Of a DNA stretch of 64,000 nt, positions 23,159-31,980 are shown piece after piece. Numbering within the stretch: the first letter of the stretch is position 1; every line of letters begins with the position of its first letter. The stretch comes from Ligula intestinalis (lineage: Eukaryota; Platyhelminthes; Cestoda; Diphyllobothriidea; Diphyllobothriidae): the NCBI GenBank assembly GCA_036362985.1, contig JAYGXS010000002.1, forward strand, positions 8,313,164 to 8,377,163, given 5' to 3'. Both the position numbers and the translations under genes were made by a program. Under the pieces are notes generated by a model. That model was not told the origin of the DNA and made no database searches. It saw only the letters and a program-made list of their open reading frames with translations.

Positions 23159-23500
23159 TTACTACTGACCAACGTGAACTGTTTTAAGAGTCCACGTCCA
23201 ATGACCCAGACTGACCTCCGTCAGTTTCCAATTGACCATTACTTTATTAAGACTACTAATTTTTTCCACCACGGAGTGATGCAAATTGCAGCTACCAACT
23301 AGTGTCCACACTGGGGGAATATATATATATATATATATATGCCAGCACTTTTAAAATTTTAATTGTTCATTGCACATTCTTCTCAAGTCTGACGATGAAA
23401 TGGGGATCCATTGGTGAAAATGAACTGAATACAGTTTCGTCATATTCCGAAAAATATCTTACCCTGGAATTTCTACAGCTTTCTATGGATACAGTTGTGA
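23159..23500 (+). repeat. 3' noncoding of PLE family 2, with (AT)11 microsatellite
   Basis: Matches the region after the first family-2 copy (3300-3420). An (AT)11 run sits at 23319-23340. Confidence 0.5.
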
Positions 23501-24329
23501 AAAACGTGGTGGCTTCATTGGTATTTCAAGGCAAGGCTTCAGCGCAGCCAACGCTTGGGCAGACTGCTAAACGTACCGAGAGTGGTGGACTCTATAGGTA
23601 GCAATGGATTGGGTCGGGAAGCTGTTGGCAAAAATGTGATAAAATTCAAAGCTACCGGAGCTTCGTAGCTCAAACTTTTTTTTTCGTTAGCTGGATTTAA
23701 CTTTTGCCCTTGCTAGCGTGGGTTCGGGTCGCAACGAGATCGCCACATTGTTCTGAATTAGCTTAAAGAAATTGTTTAAATTCAGCCAACTAATTCTACA
23801 GTTTTGCCAGTCCATATTTATGGATATAATTAGTTCGTCGCCTAACCAACCGAGCTAAGGGAATATGTCCTGCTGATGATACGCTGAAGAACGAGCACTC
23901 TGTAGACATGGTTTCCTCGACGTGTCTATCACATAATGCGTAGAAGTATGAACAGTAAAATCGGGCATGTGGTAGTTAAAACAAAGCAAGTGTGCCTCAT
24001 TTGTCGTTTCTAGGGGGAATGAGCAAGCGAACAGCATGTGGCATACGAAGCAGTCTATTCGGGACTCTAGCTGTTACAAACTAGTTAATAAGAACAAGGT
24101 CGTTCGCGGATAAAAGCACGTGCTCATTCAACGTCTTATTTAAACTTGTTTCAAGATAACTTCAAAGCATATTTAACTGAGTAAAACAAAAAGTTGTTTA
24201 ACGTCACAACAATACTACCCCTTCTGGGAGAAATGGAGTTCAAAAACAATTTTTAATAGAGGAAAAAGGCGGGAATGTTAAGCATAAGCTTTACACGTTG
24301 GTAACGGTCGGGGAAACGGACATGACGGC
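23501..24329. other. No gene recognised
   Basis: Mostly unique. The block at 24120-24240 matches 3610-3720 (family-2 PLE 3' sequence). No coding features. Confidence 0.35.
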
Positions 24330-24338
24330 CAGTAGGTG

Positions 24339-24975
24339 TCAGGAGAGGGGGATTTGGAGTAGGGGAAAACGCAGGGCTAGCAGGTGTAAAGGGTGTCTGG
24401 GAAATTGTAAGTGGCAATGTACCAGGTGGAGGTTGTTCGAATGGGGCCGTTGAGGGCAGTCGGTATAAGCCGCCTTCAAACGATCGACTGAGACCACGTC
24501 GGTGCGATCGCCGTGGAGAATCTTAAAATGCTTTTCCGTACGGGATAGTAATCGAAATGGTCCGTCGTAGGGTTGTTTGAGAGGCCGACGAACACCGTCT
24601 GCACGGACAAATAGAACAAGACAATTTAGCAAGTAAGGGTCGATACAGAACTTGCATGCTGGAGCACGTGGAGCAGTTGCCCGAAAAGATGCCATTGCTC
24701 GGCGCAAGCTTTGCAATTAATCCGTAGGATAAAAGTCGGCTGAGGTTTGAAAATGCCCGATAAAATCGCCGGGCATACGTAGGGTAGTGCCGAAAACAAG
24801 TTCGACAGCGGAGCGCTCCAAATCGGGCTTGAGGACAGTACGGGTACCAAGCATGAGCAATGGCAGATGCCGGCTCCACTGGAATGGTTGTCATGATCTC
24901 GGAACGAGGCTTTGAGTTCACGATATAAACGCTCGACTAAACCATTTGATGAGGGGTGGTATGCTGTTAAAAAGT
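24339..24975 (-). pseudogene. Ty3/gypsy integrase C-terminal half, frameshifted
   Basis: The minus strand reads 'AYHPSSNGLVERLYRELKAS', the conserved block at the end of the integrase catalytic core that carries the third acidic residue. Next come frame-shifted pieces ('KPDLERS'-like, 'VFGTTLRLPGDF'-like). Then 'VLFVRADGVRRPLKQPYDGP', 'FRLLSR' and 'DVVSVDRLKAAY' form the GPY/F module. At least two frameshifts occur. No LTR or PBS is adjacent, so I cannot link it to LTR family A or B. Confidence 0.75.
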
Positions 24976-25544
24976 CTGGAAATATAACCTTCCTTTTCGT
25001 CTTCTTTGGCGTTGTTGTACAGTTTGAACCAAAAGGGATCGCGAATATTTAGTGCTTAAGCGAATGACTTATCTATTAGCTAAGTTTATCCGAAAAAGAG
25101 GACATTTCTCCTTCTGGGAGGGCCTGACTGTGTCCATTAAACCCTTTACTTTGCGCAATCCACAGTTAATTGTAGTATTTTATTTCCGCAACGAACTTCT
25201 AATCCCTTTGTTCAGGGAAACACTCATCACTGTTTTGCGTTATCATTGTAGTCGCAAGCAGAATTGTGGTTTTATGGTGAGATTTGAAATATATGTAACC
25301 GAGGACTGATTAATTTCGAAGCAATTTATGATTTTTTAACTGCAGCCTGTGACTGACACAGCATAGAAAACACATTTGTAACATTTTTGCTAGCCTCACA
25401 GTACATTGCAACATAAAGGCGAATCGGATGCTGGACAAAGGAGTGCGCGGTATAATAACGGAGGACAACAACCTTTCACTCGCCTCCATTAAACGCCACG
25501 TAATAATTGCCTGACTAGTAGAAGTAGCAGAGAGCGCCTTTTCC
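24976..25544. repeat. Dispersed repeat R1, left part of copy 1
   Basis: Matches 28770-28860 (GAAATATAACCTT..CTTTGG) and 29470-30060 (TTACCGAG/TAACCGAG, CTGACTGACAC, GAAAACACATT, CACAGTACAT.GCAACATAAAGG, AATAATTGCCTGACTAG). The PLE at 25545-26854 interrupts it; it resumes at 26855. Confidence 0.6.
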
Positions 25545-25586
25545 AAGAAGAGGAAGACGGGATATCTGGAACAATAGTTGTATTCT

Positions 25587-25620
25587 GAGCTTTCGGCTCC
25601 ACACGAGGAGCCATCGTCAG
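25587..25620 (-). ncRNA. Hammerhead-ribozyme-like core, variant stem III
   Basis: The minus strand reads CTGACGA, one base, stem II GGCTCC/GGAGCC (6 bp, perfect), then GAAAGCTC. CTGACGA fits CTGANGA. The would-be stem III word is AGCT instead of ACGT; both are palindromes, so the substitution keeps self-pairing. It sits 43 nt from the 3' end of the inserted PLE. Motif evidence only. Confidence 0.55.
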
Positions 25621-25734
25621 AGTAAATGAAAACAGCAAACTTCAGCTACGCATAAATGGGGCTGGTAAGGGAGGGTGGAGGTAGTGACAATTATTGATTT
25701 TTTTCTCTGTCCATGCTAAGTCCATTCTCACGCT

Positions 25735-26850
25735 ATCTTATCGTGTTCCCGACGCGCGCCCCTGGAGTAGCGGCGTGTGACCTTGAGGTGGTGGTCTCTA
25801 TGCTTGTAGAGGAGCTGGACCCTGGTTTCTGGTCGCGGGCATGGAGGGCAAAATAACAGGGCGGTATATCCACATGCCTGTTTATGGAGTTGTGATCTGA
25901 ACCCCTGGCCTCCAGCAGTTCGCGTCCCGTCCTATTACTGGCTCGTGTCATTATCCGTTTATTCGAGCAGTCGAATTCATGGCCCTCCTTCAGATTGTGG
26001 GTCACCTTTCCGTACTGCCCGTTTGTGCTCCTTTATTCGCGAGCTAAGTCGTCGCCCGATCTGCCTGTATAATGGCAAGAACAGTCGCGACATGGCACCT
26101 GATAAATGACGCCAGACTGCTCACCAACCTCCATCGGGTCTTTGGTTTGCATGATTCGGGTACGCATAGTAGCTATCGGGCGATGAGCAATACCCACACC
26201 GAGCTCTGCGGCGATGCGCTCGGTTGCTTCTGACACGTTTTTAATGTATGGTCGAAGGTGCCAGAGCGTTGGTGGTCCCCTTTCGTTTGTTCCCCGTGGG
26301 CGCGTTCGGAGGCAGCGGTGGATGAAGCTGTTCGGGTATCCATTCCTGGCAAGTTGGTCCCGAAGATTTTGTAATTCTTGCGCTCGTCCTTCCGGCTCAC
26401 TGCAGTGCGTCTTCACCCTCTGAAATAGGGCTCGAATACATCCACGTTTATGCGTTATTGAGTGGTTGCTATGGAAGCTGAGCACCTGAGTTGTGTTAGT
26501 CGCCTTTCAATAAACCATGGTGCTGAGTTCCCCGTTGGATCTGCGCGTGACGAGGACATCCAGGAACGGTATTTGTCCGGCACTCTCTTCCTCCTTTGTG
26601 AATTGGATGTCGGGGAAGATACTTTTAAGCAGGTTTTGGAAGTATGCTCGCCTGTGACGTTTGATTATAACGAAAATGTCGTCCACGTATCGGCGCCAGA
26701 ATGCAGGTTCAAATTAATCAAAGGCGGCTTTTTCCAGCTTCTGTAAGACCAATTCTGTGATGAGACTGGACATTGGGGATCCCATCGGCGTTCCTTTGGT
26801 CTGTTCGTATGTTTGACCATTAAATGTGAAAAATTCGTTTGCAGAAGATA
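25735..26850 (-). pseudogene. Penelope-like RT and GIY-YIG endonuclease, broken
   Basis: From the right: RT fingers/palm 'TKGTPMGSPMSSLITELVL', then the catalytic 'RRYVDDIFVII' (YVDD), 'IPFLDVLVTR', the thumb 'SFHSNHSITHKRGCIRALF', linker 'ELGVGIAHRP', then 'SGVIYQVPCRDCSCHYTGR' (GIY-YIG, second half altered to YTG). A frameshift near 26020 leads into 'EGHEFD' and 'RELLEARGSDHNSINRH', whose Glu fits the metal ligand. In-frame stops occur in the palm (near 26724) and before the thumb (near 26507). N-terminal RT motifs are absent through 5' truncation. Confidence 0.8.
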
Positions 26851-26854
26851 AAGG

Positions 26855-27030
26855 GCCTTTTCCGCCGCCATCACCTCAATTCGAATTTCACAAAGCACCG
26901 AGCATCTCCCTATTGCACCCACCGCCGCGGTTAGGGCATATTCTGTCAGCAAATAGTAGACACGCTAGAATACTGAGGAACAAGATTCCAACAACACCGA
27001 TTGGTATATCAGTCATAGCTCTAATTTAAA
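26855..27030. repeat. Dispersed repeat R1, right part of copy 1
   Basis: GCCTTTTCCGCCGCCATCAC through ATCTCCC is nearly identical to 30050-30110. On the minus strand both copies encode 'CEIRIEVMAAEKAL'. Confidence 0.6.
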
Positions 27031-27233
27031 CATTTTTAATTTTGCAAATGTTGTCTACCTTTTCATAGTGCATCCTGCAGTAAGATAAAACTGGTGAAGG
27101 TCAATCCTTCCATACGCTGCTTAATATTCGTCGTTTGAAGCACTCGATTGGCACACCATGAAAGCGTCATAGAACGTCCCCTTTACAATCAGCCAAGCTA
27201 TTGACTCAAACTTCATCGTCGGTCGGTCTCCGC

Positions 27234-27643
27234 CTTTAGACCTTATATATACTGATATATACCGTGATCAGAAATTAATTTCTCCGGAGATTAAAAACCT
27301 GAACTTTCTAAACCGGTATATCAACCAGAAAGCAGATAGGGAAAGCGGGGGACCCACTGATGAGCCGGACCCCTAGCAGCTGTGTCAAGCAGCGGCAGAA
27401 TACCGGCGAAACACGTGTCGGGGCCTTTTAGCAAGTACCTAGCCTGTTGGTATGGTAAGTTACAATGTCAATTTATACTACTGAAGACTGTCCTGTGGCA
27501 GCAGGTGTATATTTCATTGGGGTTGACGGGTTTCAACACAAATATACACTTACAATTTCGGTATACGCCTTTAGACCTTATATATACTGATATAGACCGC
27601 GATTAGAAATTAATTTCTCTGGAGATTAAAATCCTGAACTTCA
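27234..27643 (+). mobile_element. Short element flanked by ~72-bp direct repeats, with hammerhead ribozyme
   Basis: CCTTTAGACCTTATATATAC..TTAATTTCTC.GGAGATTAAAA..CTGAACTT occurs at about 27234-27307 and again at 27568-27640 with few differences. The ~260 bp between them hold a canonical hammerhead core at 27357-27419. The arrangement resembles small ribozyme-bearing retroelements or a tandem satellite fragment; no ORF is present. Confidence 0.5.
27357..27419 (+). ncRNA. Hammerhead ribozyme, canonical core with long stem-II loop
   Basis: CTGATGA (27357-27363) is followed by GCCGG, a ~34-nt loop, CCGGC, then GAAA (27408-27411) and CACGTGTC. Stem II is 5 bp with the canonical G-C pair next to the core. 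ACACGTGT is palindromic and can form stem III within or between molecules. The predicted cut follows C27419. Stem I can pair CCC (27353-27355) with GGG (27421-27423), with a G/A mismatch at the junction. The core matches the family consensus; activity is inferred. Confidence 0.65.
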
Positions 27644-27710
27644 TCGTCTGCCCAACCGCCTGGAGTCGGAATTTATTTGGCAGCGTTCCATTCAGTCCTT
27701 TTTTTCTATG

Positions 27711-28700
27711 TACAGTAGATTCTCTATTTAATGAAATGTCACCCGGAATTCTGAAATGCGTTTACGATTCAAAAATATTTATTACGTATGGTTTTAAAAA
27801 TAACGATCCTATAGCCTTATCTCAATACAGTTTGGTCACATCTGGATGCCGGGTTTTTAACAAGCATCTTTCTGACTGCTAAATTAAAGTATTTACTATA
27901 AAAAAAATGCAACTTAAGTAGTATGCCTTTTTGTCGTTGTGACTGCCCTTATAGATTCAAATATATTTTAGAAAAACATGCAGGAAAAAATTATTTCTTG
28001 TACTTATTTGGTAAAAATTACGCCTTCGTTAAATTTTATACTTAAAGAAAGGGTATCTTTCGGTTTAAAAAAAATTTCTAATTATGAGCATTTTCACAAT
28101 TTTCAGGTGTTCATTCATAGAACATCGTATCTGTCAATTTTTTTAATGCTGTCCTTACTGTATAAAGCATGCTCCATATCCATTGCAACATTTAATGAGA
28201 ACTATGTGATAATTTCCTCAAACTGTAGGCGAAAACGTATTTTTCCTTAGGCAGGATGTACATAGTGCGTAGTTTGTAAACCTCGAATTCCAAGGCAGCA
28301 GTCAGAAGGTTCCAAAATTATTCGGCAATTTTAATCTTTTTTTAAACCGAAACTTCTCTTCTTTTGATTCTTAAATTTAAAGAAGGCGTAATTTGCTACT
28401 AAACGTGTACAAGACAGGATTTTTTCCTGTTTGTTTTCCAAAAATATATTTGAATCTATAAAGGCAGTCAAAACCAATGAAAAAGGCATACTACTTTAGT
28501 TGCTACTTTTCATAGTACAAACTTTTACTTAGTGGTCAGAAAGATGCTCGTTAAAAAGCCAGCATCCAGATGTGACCAAAAACTATTCTGATTAGGCTAT
28601 AAAATCCTCATTTTTTAAACCATACGTAATAAATATGTTTGAATCGAAAACGCATTTCAGAATTCCGGGTAACGTTTCATGAGATAGAGAATCTACTGTA
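27711..28700. mobile_element. Long-TIR foldback element, TA-flanked (Tc1/mariner/pogo-like ends)
   Basis: The termini read TA-CAGTAGATTCTC...GAGAATCTACTG-TA. The arms (27711-28080 and 28331-28700) are inverted repeats of ~370 bp with moderate divergence and enclose ~250 bp. CAGTAG ends with a TA target fit pogo/Tigger-type Tc1/mariner elements, which is an inference from termini only. No transposase frame is present, so it is non-autonomous. Partial copies lie at 28864-29440 and 50795-51530. Confidence 0.75.
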
Positions 28701-28739
28701 AACAAACACTTATTTGCTTTAACTGGGAAAATATTTTGG

Positions 28740-28863
28740 AACATTCATGATCCCGATAGAGGTAATGGGTGAAATATAACCTTCTCTTTTACCCTCTTTG
28801 GTTGTGTTGTTTGAACTATAGGGGATATTTAATATATTTAATGCTTAGGGGAATGATTGATCT
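28740..28863. repeat. Dispersed repeat R1, left end of copy 2
   Basis: Matches 24975-25070 and is separated from the rest of R1 copy 2 by a foldback-family copy. Confidence 0.5.
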
Positions 28864-29440
28864 GCAGTAGTCTCTTTATTTCACGATATGTCAACCGAAA
28901 TACTGAACTGGCTTTTTGATTCGAATAATGCACATACGAAGGAGTGTAACCTTAATTATACTACAGCTTCATCTCAAGATATTTCAGTAATTTCAGGATG
29001 CCGGCTTATAGATGAATTTAGTTAAGACTGCCTACTACAATTATGCTCTTCACAAAATGGCTGCGTAAGTAGTATGTCGTTTTTTTATTGATGTTCAAAA
29101 CCTTCATAAATTTAAATATATCTTAAAGAGTACATGCACTAGCACATTTTTTTGTCGTGTACGCAATTGATAGACACGTACGCCTTCTTCAAATTTTATA
29201 CTTGAAGAAAGGATATCATTCGGTTTTGAATAAGTTTCCAATTATAAAACTTTTTACTACCGTTAAATGTTTATTCATAATACATCGCATCCGTCAATTA
29301 ATTAACGTCGTCTATAAAGAATGCAACAACATCCGGATCAATTGCAAAGTGTATGTGAACTATATTATCTTAACATCATACAATACGGGCATTTGTACTG
29401 TTCCCTAGACAGAACGTGCACAAAATTTAGTTTGGAAACC
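28864..29440 (+). mobile_element. Foldback-family copy 2 (left arm and centre only)
   Basis: Starts CAGTAGTCTCTTTATTTCA and follows the order of 27711-28300: GTCAACCGAAAT.CTGAA, GGATGCCGG, AAGTAGTATG, TACGCCTTC.T.AAATTTTATACTT.AAGAAAGG, ATAATACATCG.AT..GTCAATT, CCCTAGACAG. The right arm is missing. It sits inside repeat R1. Confidence 0.65.
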
Positions 29441-29613
29441 ATGGATTCAAATAAAAGAATTTAAAATAAACTTTACCGAGAATTGATTACTTTTGATTAC
29501 TTTTTGATTTCTTTTGGGGCAATCAGAGTATTACTTCGATGGAAATTTTCGCAATTGATCATTTTTTCTGTGTTCTTGTCCACAGCAGTTTCTGACTGAC
29601 ACGAAAACACATT
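29441..29613. repeat. Dispersed repeat R1, copy 2, middle left
   Basis: Aligns with 25290-25395. It ends in GAAAACACATT, where the palindromic PLE insertion begins. Confidence 0.5.
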
Positions 29614-29861
29614 GAGAAGAAGAAGACTCGATCGCTGGGACAATACGTTTATTTGCCTGACGTTTAGACATCCGTCGCAGATTCATCATCAGAGACACGA
29701 GTAGAAAACAGAAGCAGAAGTACTGTTGCCTACTCATTTCTCTGAGGATAAATCCGCAACGGATGTCGAAACGTCAGGCGAATAAACGTATTGTCCCAGC
29801 GATCGAGTCTTCTTCTTCTCAATTGCTTCCTGGGACTCACATGTTCGCTTATATTAGGAAG
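29614..29861. mobile_element. Palindromic PLE insertion: two tails head to head
   Basis: The left half is a minus-strand tail and the right half a plus-strand tail. They share ~75 bp inverted (GAGAAGAAGAAGACTCGATC..TTTAT.TGCCTGACG). CACATT occurs at 29608-29613 and 29862-29867. The uninterrupted site GAAAACACATTTGTAAC is present in R1 copy 1 near 25380. The plus half has an intact hammerhead core at 29742; the minus half (29659-29692) has CTGATGA but TAAACGTC. Confidence 0.75.
29742..29775 (+). ncRNA. Hammerhead-ribozyme-like core on PLE tail
   Basis: CTGAGGA (29742-29748; fits CTGANGA), 19 nt that can pair through AATCC/GGATGT with a bulge, then GAAACGTC (29768-29775). It is followed by AGGCGAATAAACG, whose first bases can pair with the bases before CTGAGGA to form stem I. 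Confidence 0.55.
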
Positions 29862-29867
29862 CACATT

Positions 29868-30170
29868 TTTAACAGAAGGGAAATTGTGTTAGCCTCCTCA
29901 CAGTACATCGCAACATAAAGGGGAGACTGCCTAGGCGAATCGGATGCTGAACAAAACAGAGCGCGCAATAATAAATGAGCATGACAAGCCCTCATCCGCC
30001 TCCGTTAAACGCCAAATAATAATTGCCTGACTAGCAGGGGCAGAGAGTGCCTTTTCCGCCGCCATCACCTCAATTCGAATTTCACAAAACACCGAGCATC
30101 TCCCCCATCGCACCCACCACCGCGCTGTTGAGGCCGCGGTCAACGCCACTCATAAGGAACCAACAAAGTG
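29868..30170. repeat. Dispersed repeat R1, copy 2, right part
   Basis: Matches 25380-25544 joined to 26855-26950, which shows the pre-insertion order for the PLE at 25545. The minus strand carries an open frame (29931-30149) with 'CEIRIEVMAAEKAL'. Whether R1 was ever coding is unknown. Confidence 0.6.
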
Positions 30171-30466
30171 AGCATTTTTCAGTCGAATAAAAGCACCCGA
30201 AACACACACACACAGTTCCCCCTGCAGTTCCGGGATTGGGCAGAGCAGGAGAACGTCGTGGGGAGAGAGGGGGAGGGGGAGACTTTTGTTGCCTCCGGCA
30301 GGTACTCAGCGCGGATGCATTGCCGCAGGCCCTCTCTGGCGCAAGCGACGGTTGGGCAGGCAATGGCTTTGTCGGGAGCGGACGCGTAGCGTAGCGTAAA
30401 GCCCCAAAACCCGGGGGTGTCTGCCAAATAGAGCACAACCCCAGTAACTGCCCTCTGGAGGCGTGA
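30171..30466. other. GC-rich stretch, (CA)n run, no recognised gene
   Basis: A short CACACACACA run near 30205, then G-rich sequence with long frames on both strands and no recognisable protein. Confidence 0.3.
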
Positions 30467-30748
30467 AGTGAAAACCACACGCCTAGTTCAAAGGCGGTCA
30501 TCTCTTTGGCCGGCTTACTATCTGAAGACAGCAATGATTATTCGTCGCTGGAAGGAGGGCAAAGTGATCTTCCAATTTGGTTCGGACATCGGATGCTGAG
30601 GGATAGACGCACCCATGAGATGCAACGAGTTTTTGAAGAGAATGAAGCGTTTGCACTACAAACCGCCCATGCGAATCACATTGCTCTGGGTGGCTCAGAC
30701 CTGATCTCAATTTTTAACATTCAGAAAATGAGAAATTTTGTTTTTTAA
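30467..30748 (+). CDS. Unrecognised open frame, possible exon
   Basis: Open from after a TGA at 30464 to a TAA. It has no ATG near the start (best start TTG at 30506), so if real it is an exon. The product is acidic and helix-prone ('EMQRVFEENEAFALQTAHAN'). I do not recognise it, and there are no copies elsewhere in the window. Confidence 0.2.
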   Translation, partial: SENHTPSSKAVISLAGLLSEDSNDYSSLEGGQSDLPIWFGHRMLRDRRTHEMQRVFEENEAFALQTAHANHIALGGSDLISIFNIQKMRNFVF

Positions 30749-30934
30749 CCTTTATCGGATGGATGTGCAGGTGCAGACGGATTAAAAAAATATTTCCATC
30801 CATTTTGTACAATGCTCGGAGGATATCTTAAGGAAGGTTGGAGGGGTAGACGTACTAATTATGGCGTGAATCAATCTAAACCGTCCTGTTGCATTTGAAA
30901 ATTAGCCAAAGTATATGCGCTTTCTCGTGAAATT

Positions 30935-31105
30935 AGAAGAAACAGATGTGATCTTTGGGACAAGGACCTTATTCACCTGACGTTTCGGATTCCGCCGCGG
31001 ATTCATCGTCCGAAACTCTAGCAGAAATGGCTTATTCATACATAGTCAATTTGCTGCTGCATATATATGACAACTTACGGGTCTCCCTGTCGAGGGTGGC
31101 TACCC
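30935..31105 (-). mobile_element. PLE tail fragment with degenerate hammerhead core
   Basis: Complement of GAAACGTC at 30979-30986 and CGGACGA (for CTGANGA) at 31006-31012, preceded by the tail words GGGACAAGG..TTATTCACC. Confidence 0.55.
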
Positions 31106-31109
31106 TTGT

Positions 31110-31640
31110 GCGCGTGCAGAAGATGAGGACGCGATCACTGGAACAAAAGTTTATTTCCCTGACGTTTCGGATTCCGTCGAGGATCCTTAATCATAGGTGC
31201 TGGTACCATAGTCATAGTCATGCGCAGATCTGGTTAAAACATGCAAAGTTTGCAGCAACTCTGACGACAGCGCGCATAATTGTCACGCCATAATCAGACC
31301 CGCATCCGACGCGGACAAGGCAATTGTGGCAATTAGTGAGTCAGACACAAATTTACAAGCCATTACCGCATCAATTTAGACCCGAGCTGTGGCTACAGAA
31401 ATGATTAATGATCGCACGCGGGCGGATAACCACTATGAACTATCAATACCGTGCAACCTGTGCATGTTTCAACTCTATCTGTGCATGACTATGACTACCC
31501 TACCATTACCTTTGATTAAGGATTCCCGACGGAATCCGAAACGTCAGGAAAATAAAACTCTTGTTCCAGTGATTGTATCTTCTTCTTCTGAACTGCTTCC
31601 TGGAACTCGCATCTTCTTCACTAATGGCCGGGTAGCTAAC
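31110..31640. mobile_element. Inverted PLE pair: minus tail joined to plus endonuclease C-terminus and tail
   Basis: The minus tail (31110-31250) has GAAACGTC complement at 31161-31168 and TTAAGGA at 31184-31190. From ~31254 the plus strand matches the C-terminal coding part of the 22105 endonuclease (CAACTCTGACGACAGCG.GC, CATCCGACGCGGACAAG). It then enters the plus tail with TTAAGGA at 31516 and GAAACGTC at 31538. The outer ~130 bp on each side are inverted repeats (CATAGTCATG / CATGACTATG). No intact ribozyme core. Confidence 0.65.
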
Positions 31641-31980
31641 ATGCGGGTCCTGACCTGTTGAACTATCATCATCATGCGTGCTAGACTTGACGTGATGATT
31701 GCTCGGCCATAGGGCTACCCCGAGTGGCGAACTGCTTTGGAAGAACTGAGCCGCAGCACCGAATGGGGTCGGGCAAGTCATTGCACTTGCTTATAGACTG
31801 GGAGCCTAGGAGCCATGGGCCAAGTAACTCGCGACTCCAATACTGTCACCTCTGGCGCGAGTTTCAACATTATTATACTGGACCGGGTCTCGTCGATTAG
31901 GGCTGTGCTTAATTCAGCCTCCAAACAGCGTTTGTTCGAATCTGCTTGAGTAGATTTAAAATACTTAGACACCATCTGAC
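31641..31980 (-). pseudogene. PLE GIY-YIG endonuclease C-terminal remnant
   Basis: The minus strand is a degenerate match to 'EAEILARGDNRVSRELLESW' and following residues, with the nucleotide words GAGGTGACA.T and TCGCGA.TTACTTGG. Frames are broken. GCTCGGCC and GACCTGTTGAAC match 46.1 kb. Confidence 0.5.

Larger units (their letters stand above)
25545..26854 (-). mobile_element. Penelope-like element (RT + GIY-YIG), 5'-truncated, with target duplication
   Basis: Flanked by GCCTTTTCC at 25536-25544 and again at 26855-26863, a 9-bp direct repeat lying within repeat R1. The uninterrupted version of the site is in the other R1 copy near 30050. The element is 1310 bp and starts inside RT. It ends with a tail carrying a hammerhead-like core at 25587-25620 and the tail word GGAACAA. 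This is the most complete PLE in the window. Confidence 0.8.

Noticed and set aside
30082..30534. 150-codon minus-strand frame in GC-rich DNA
   Set aside because: Pro-rich, overlaps repeat R1 at one end and other frames on both strands, no motif; probably a composition effect.
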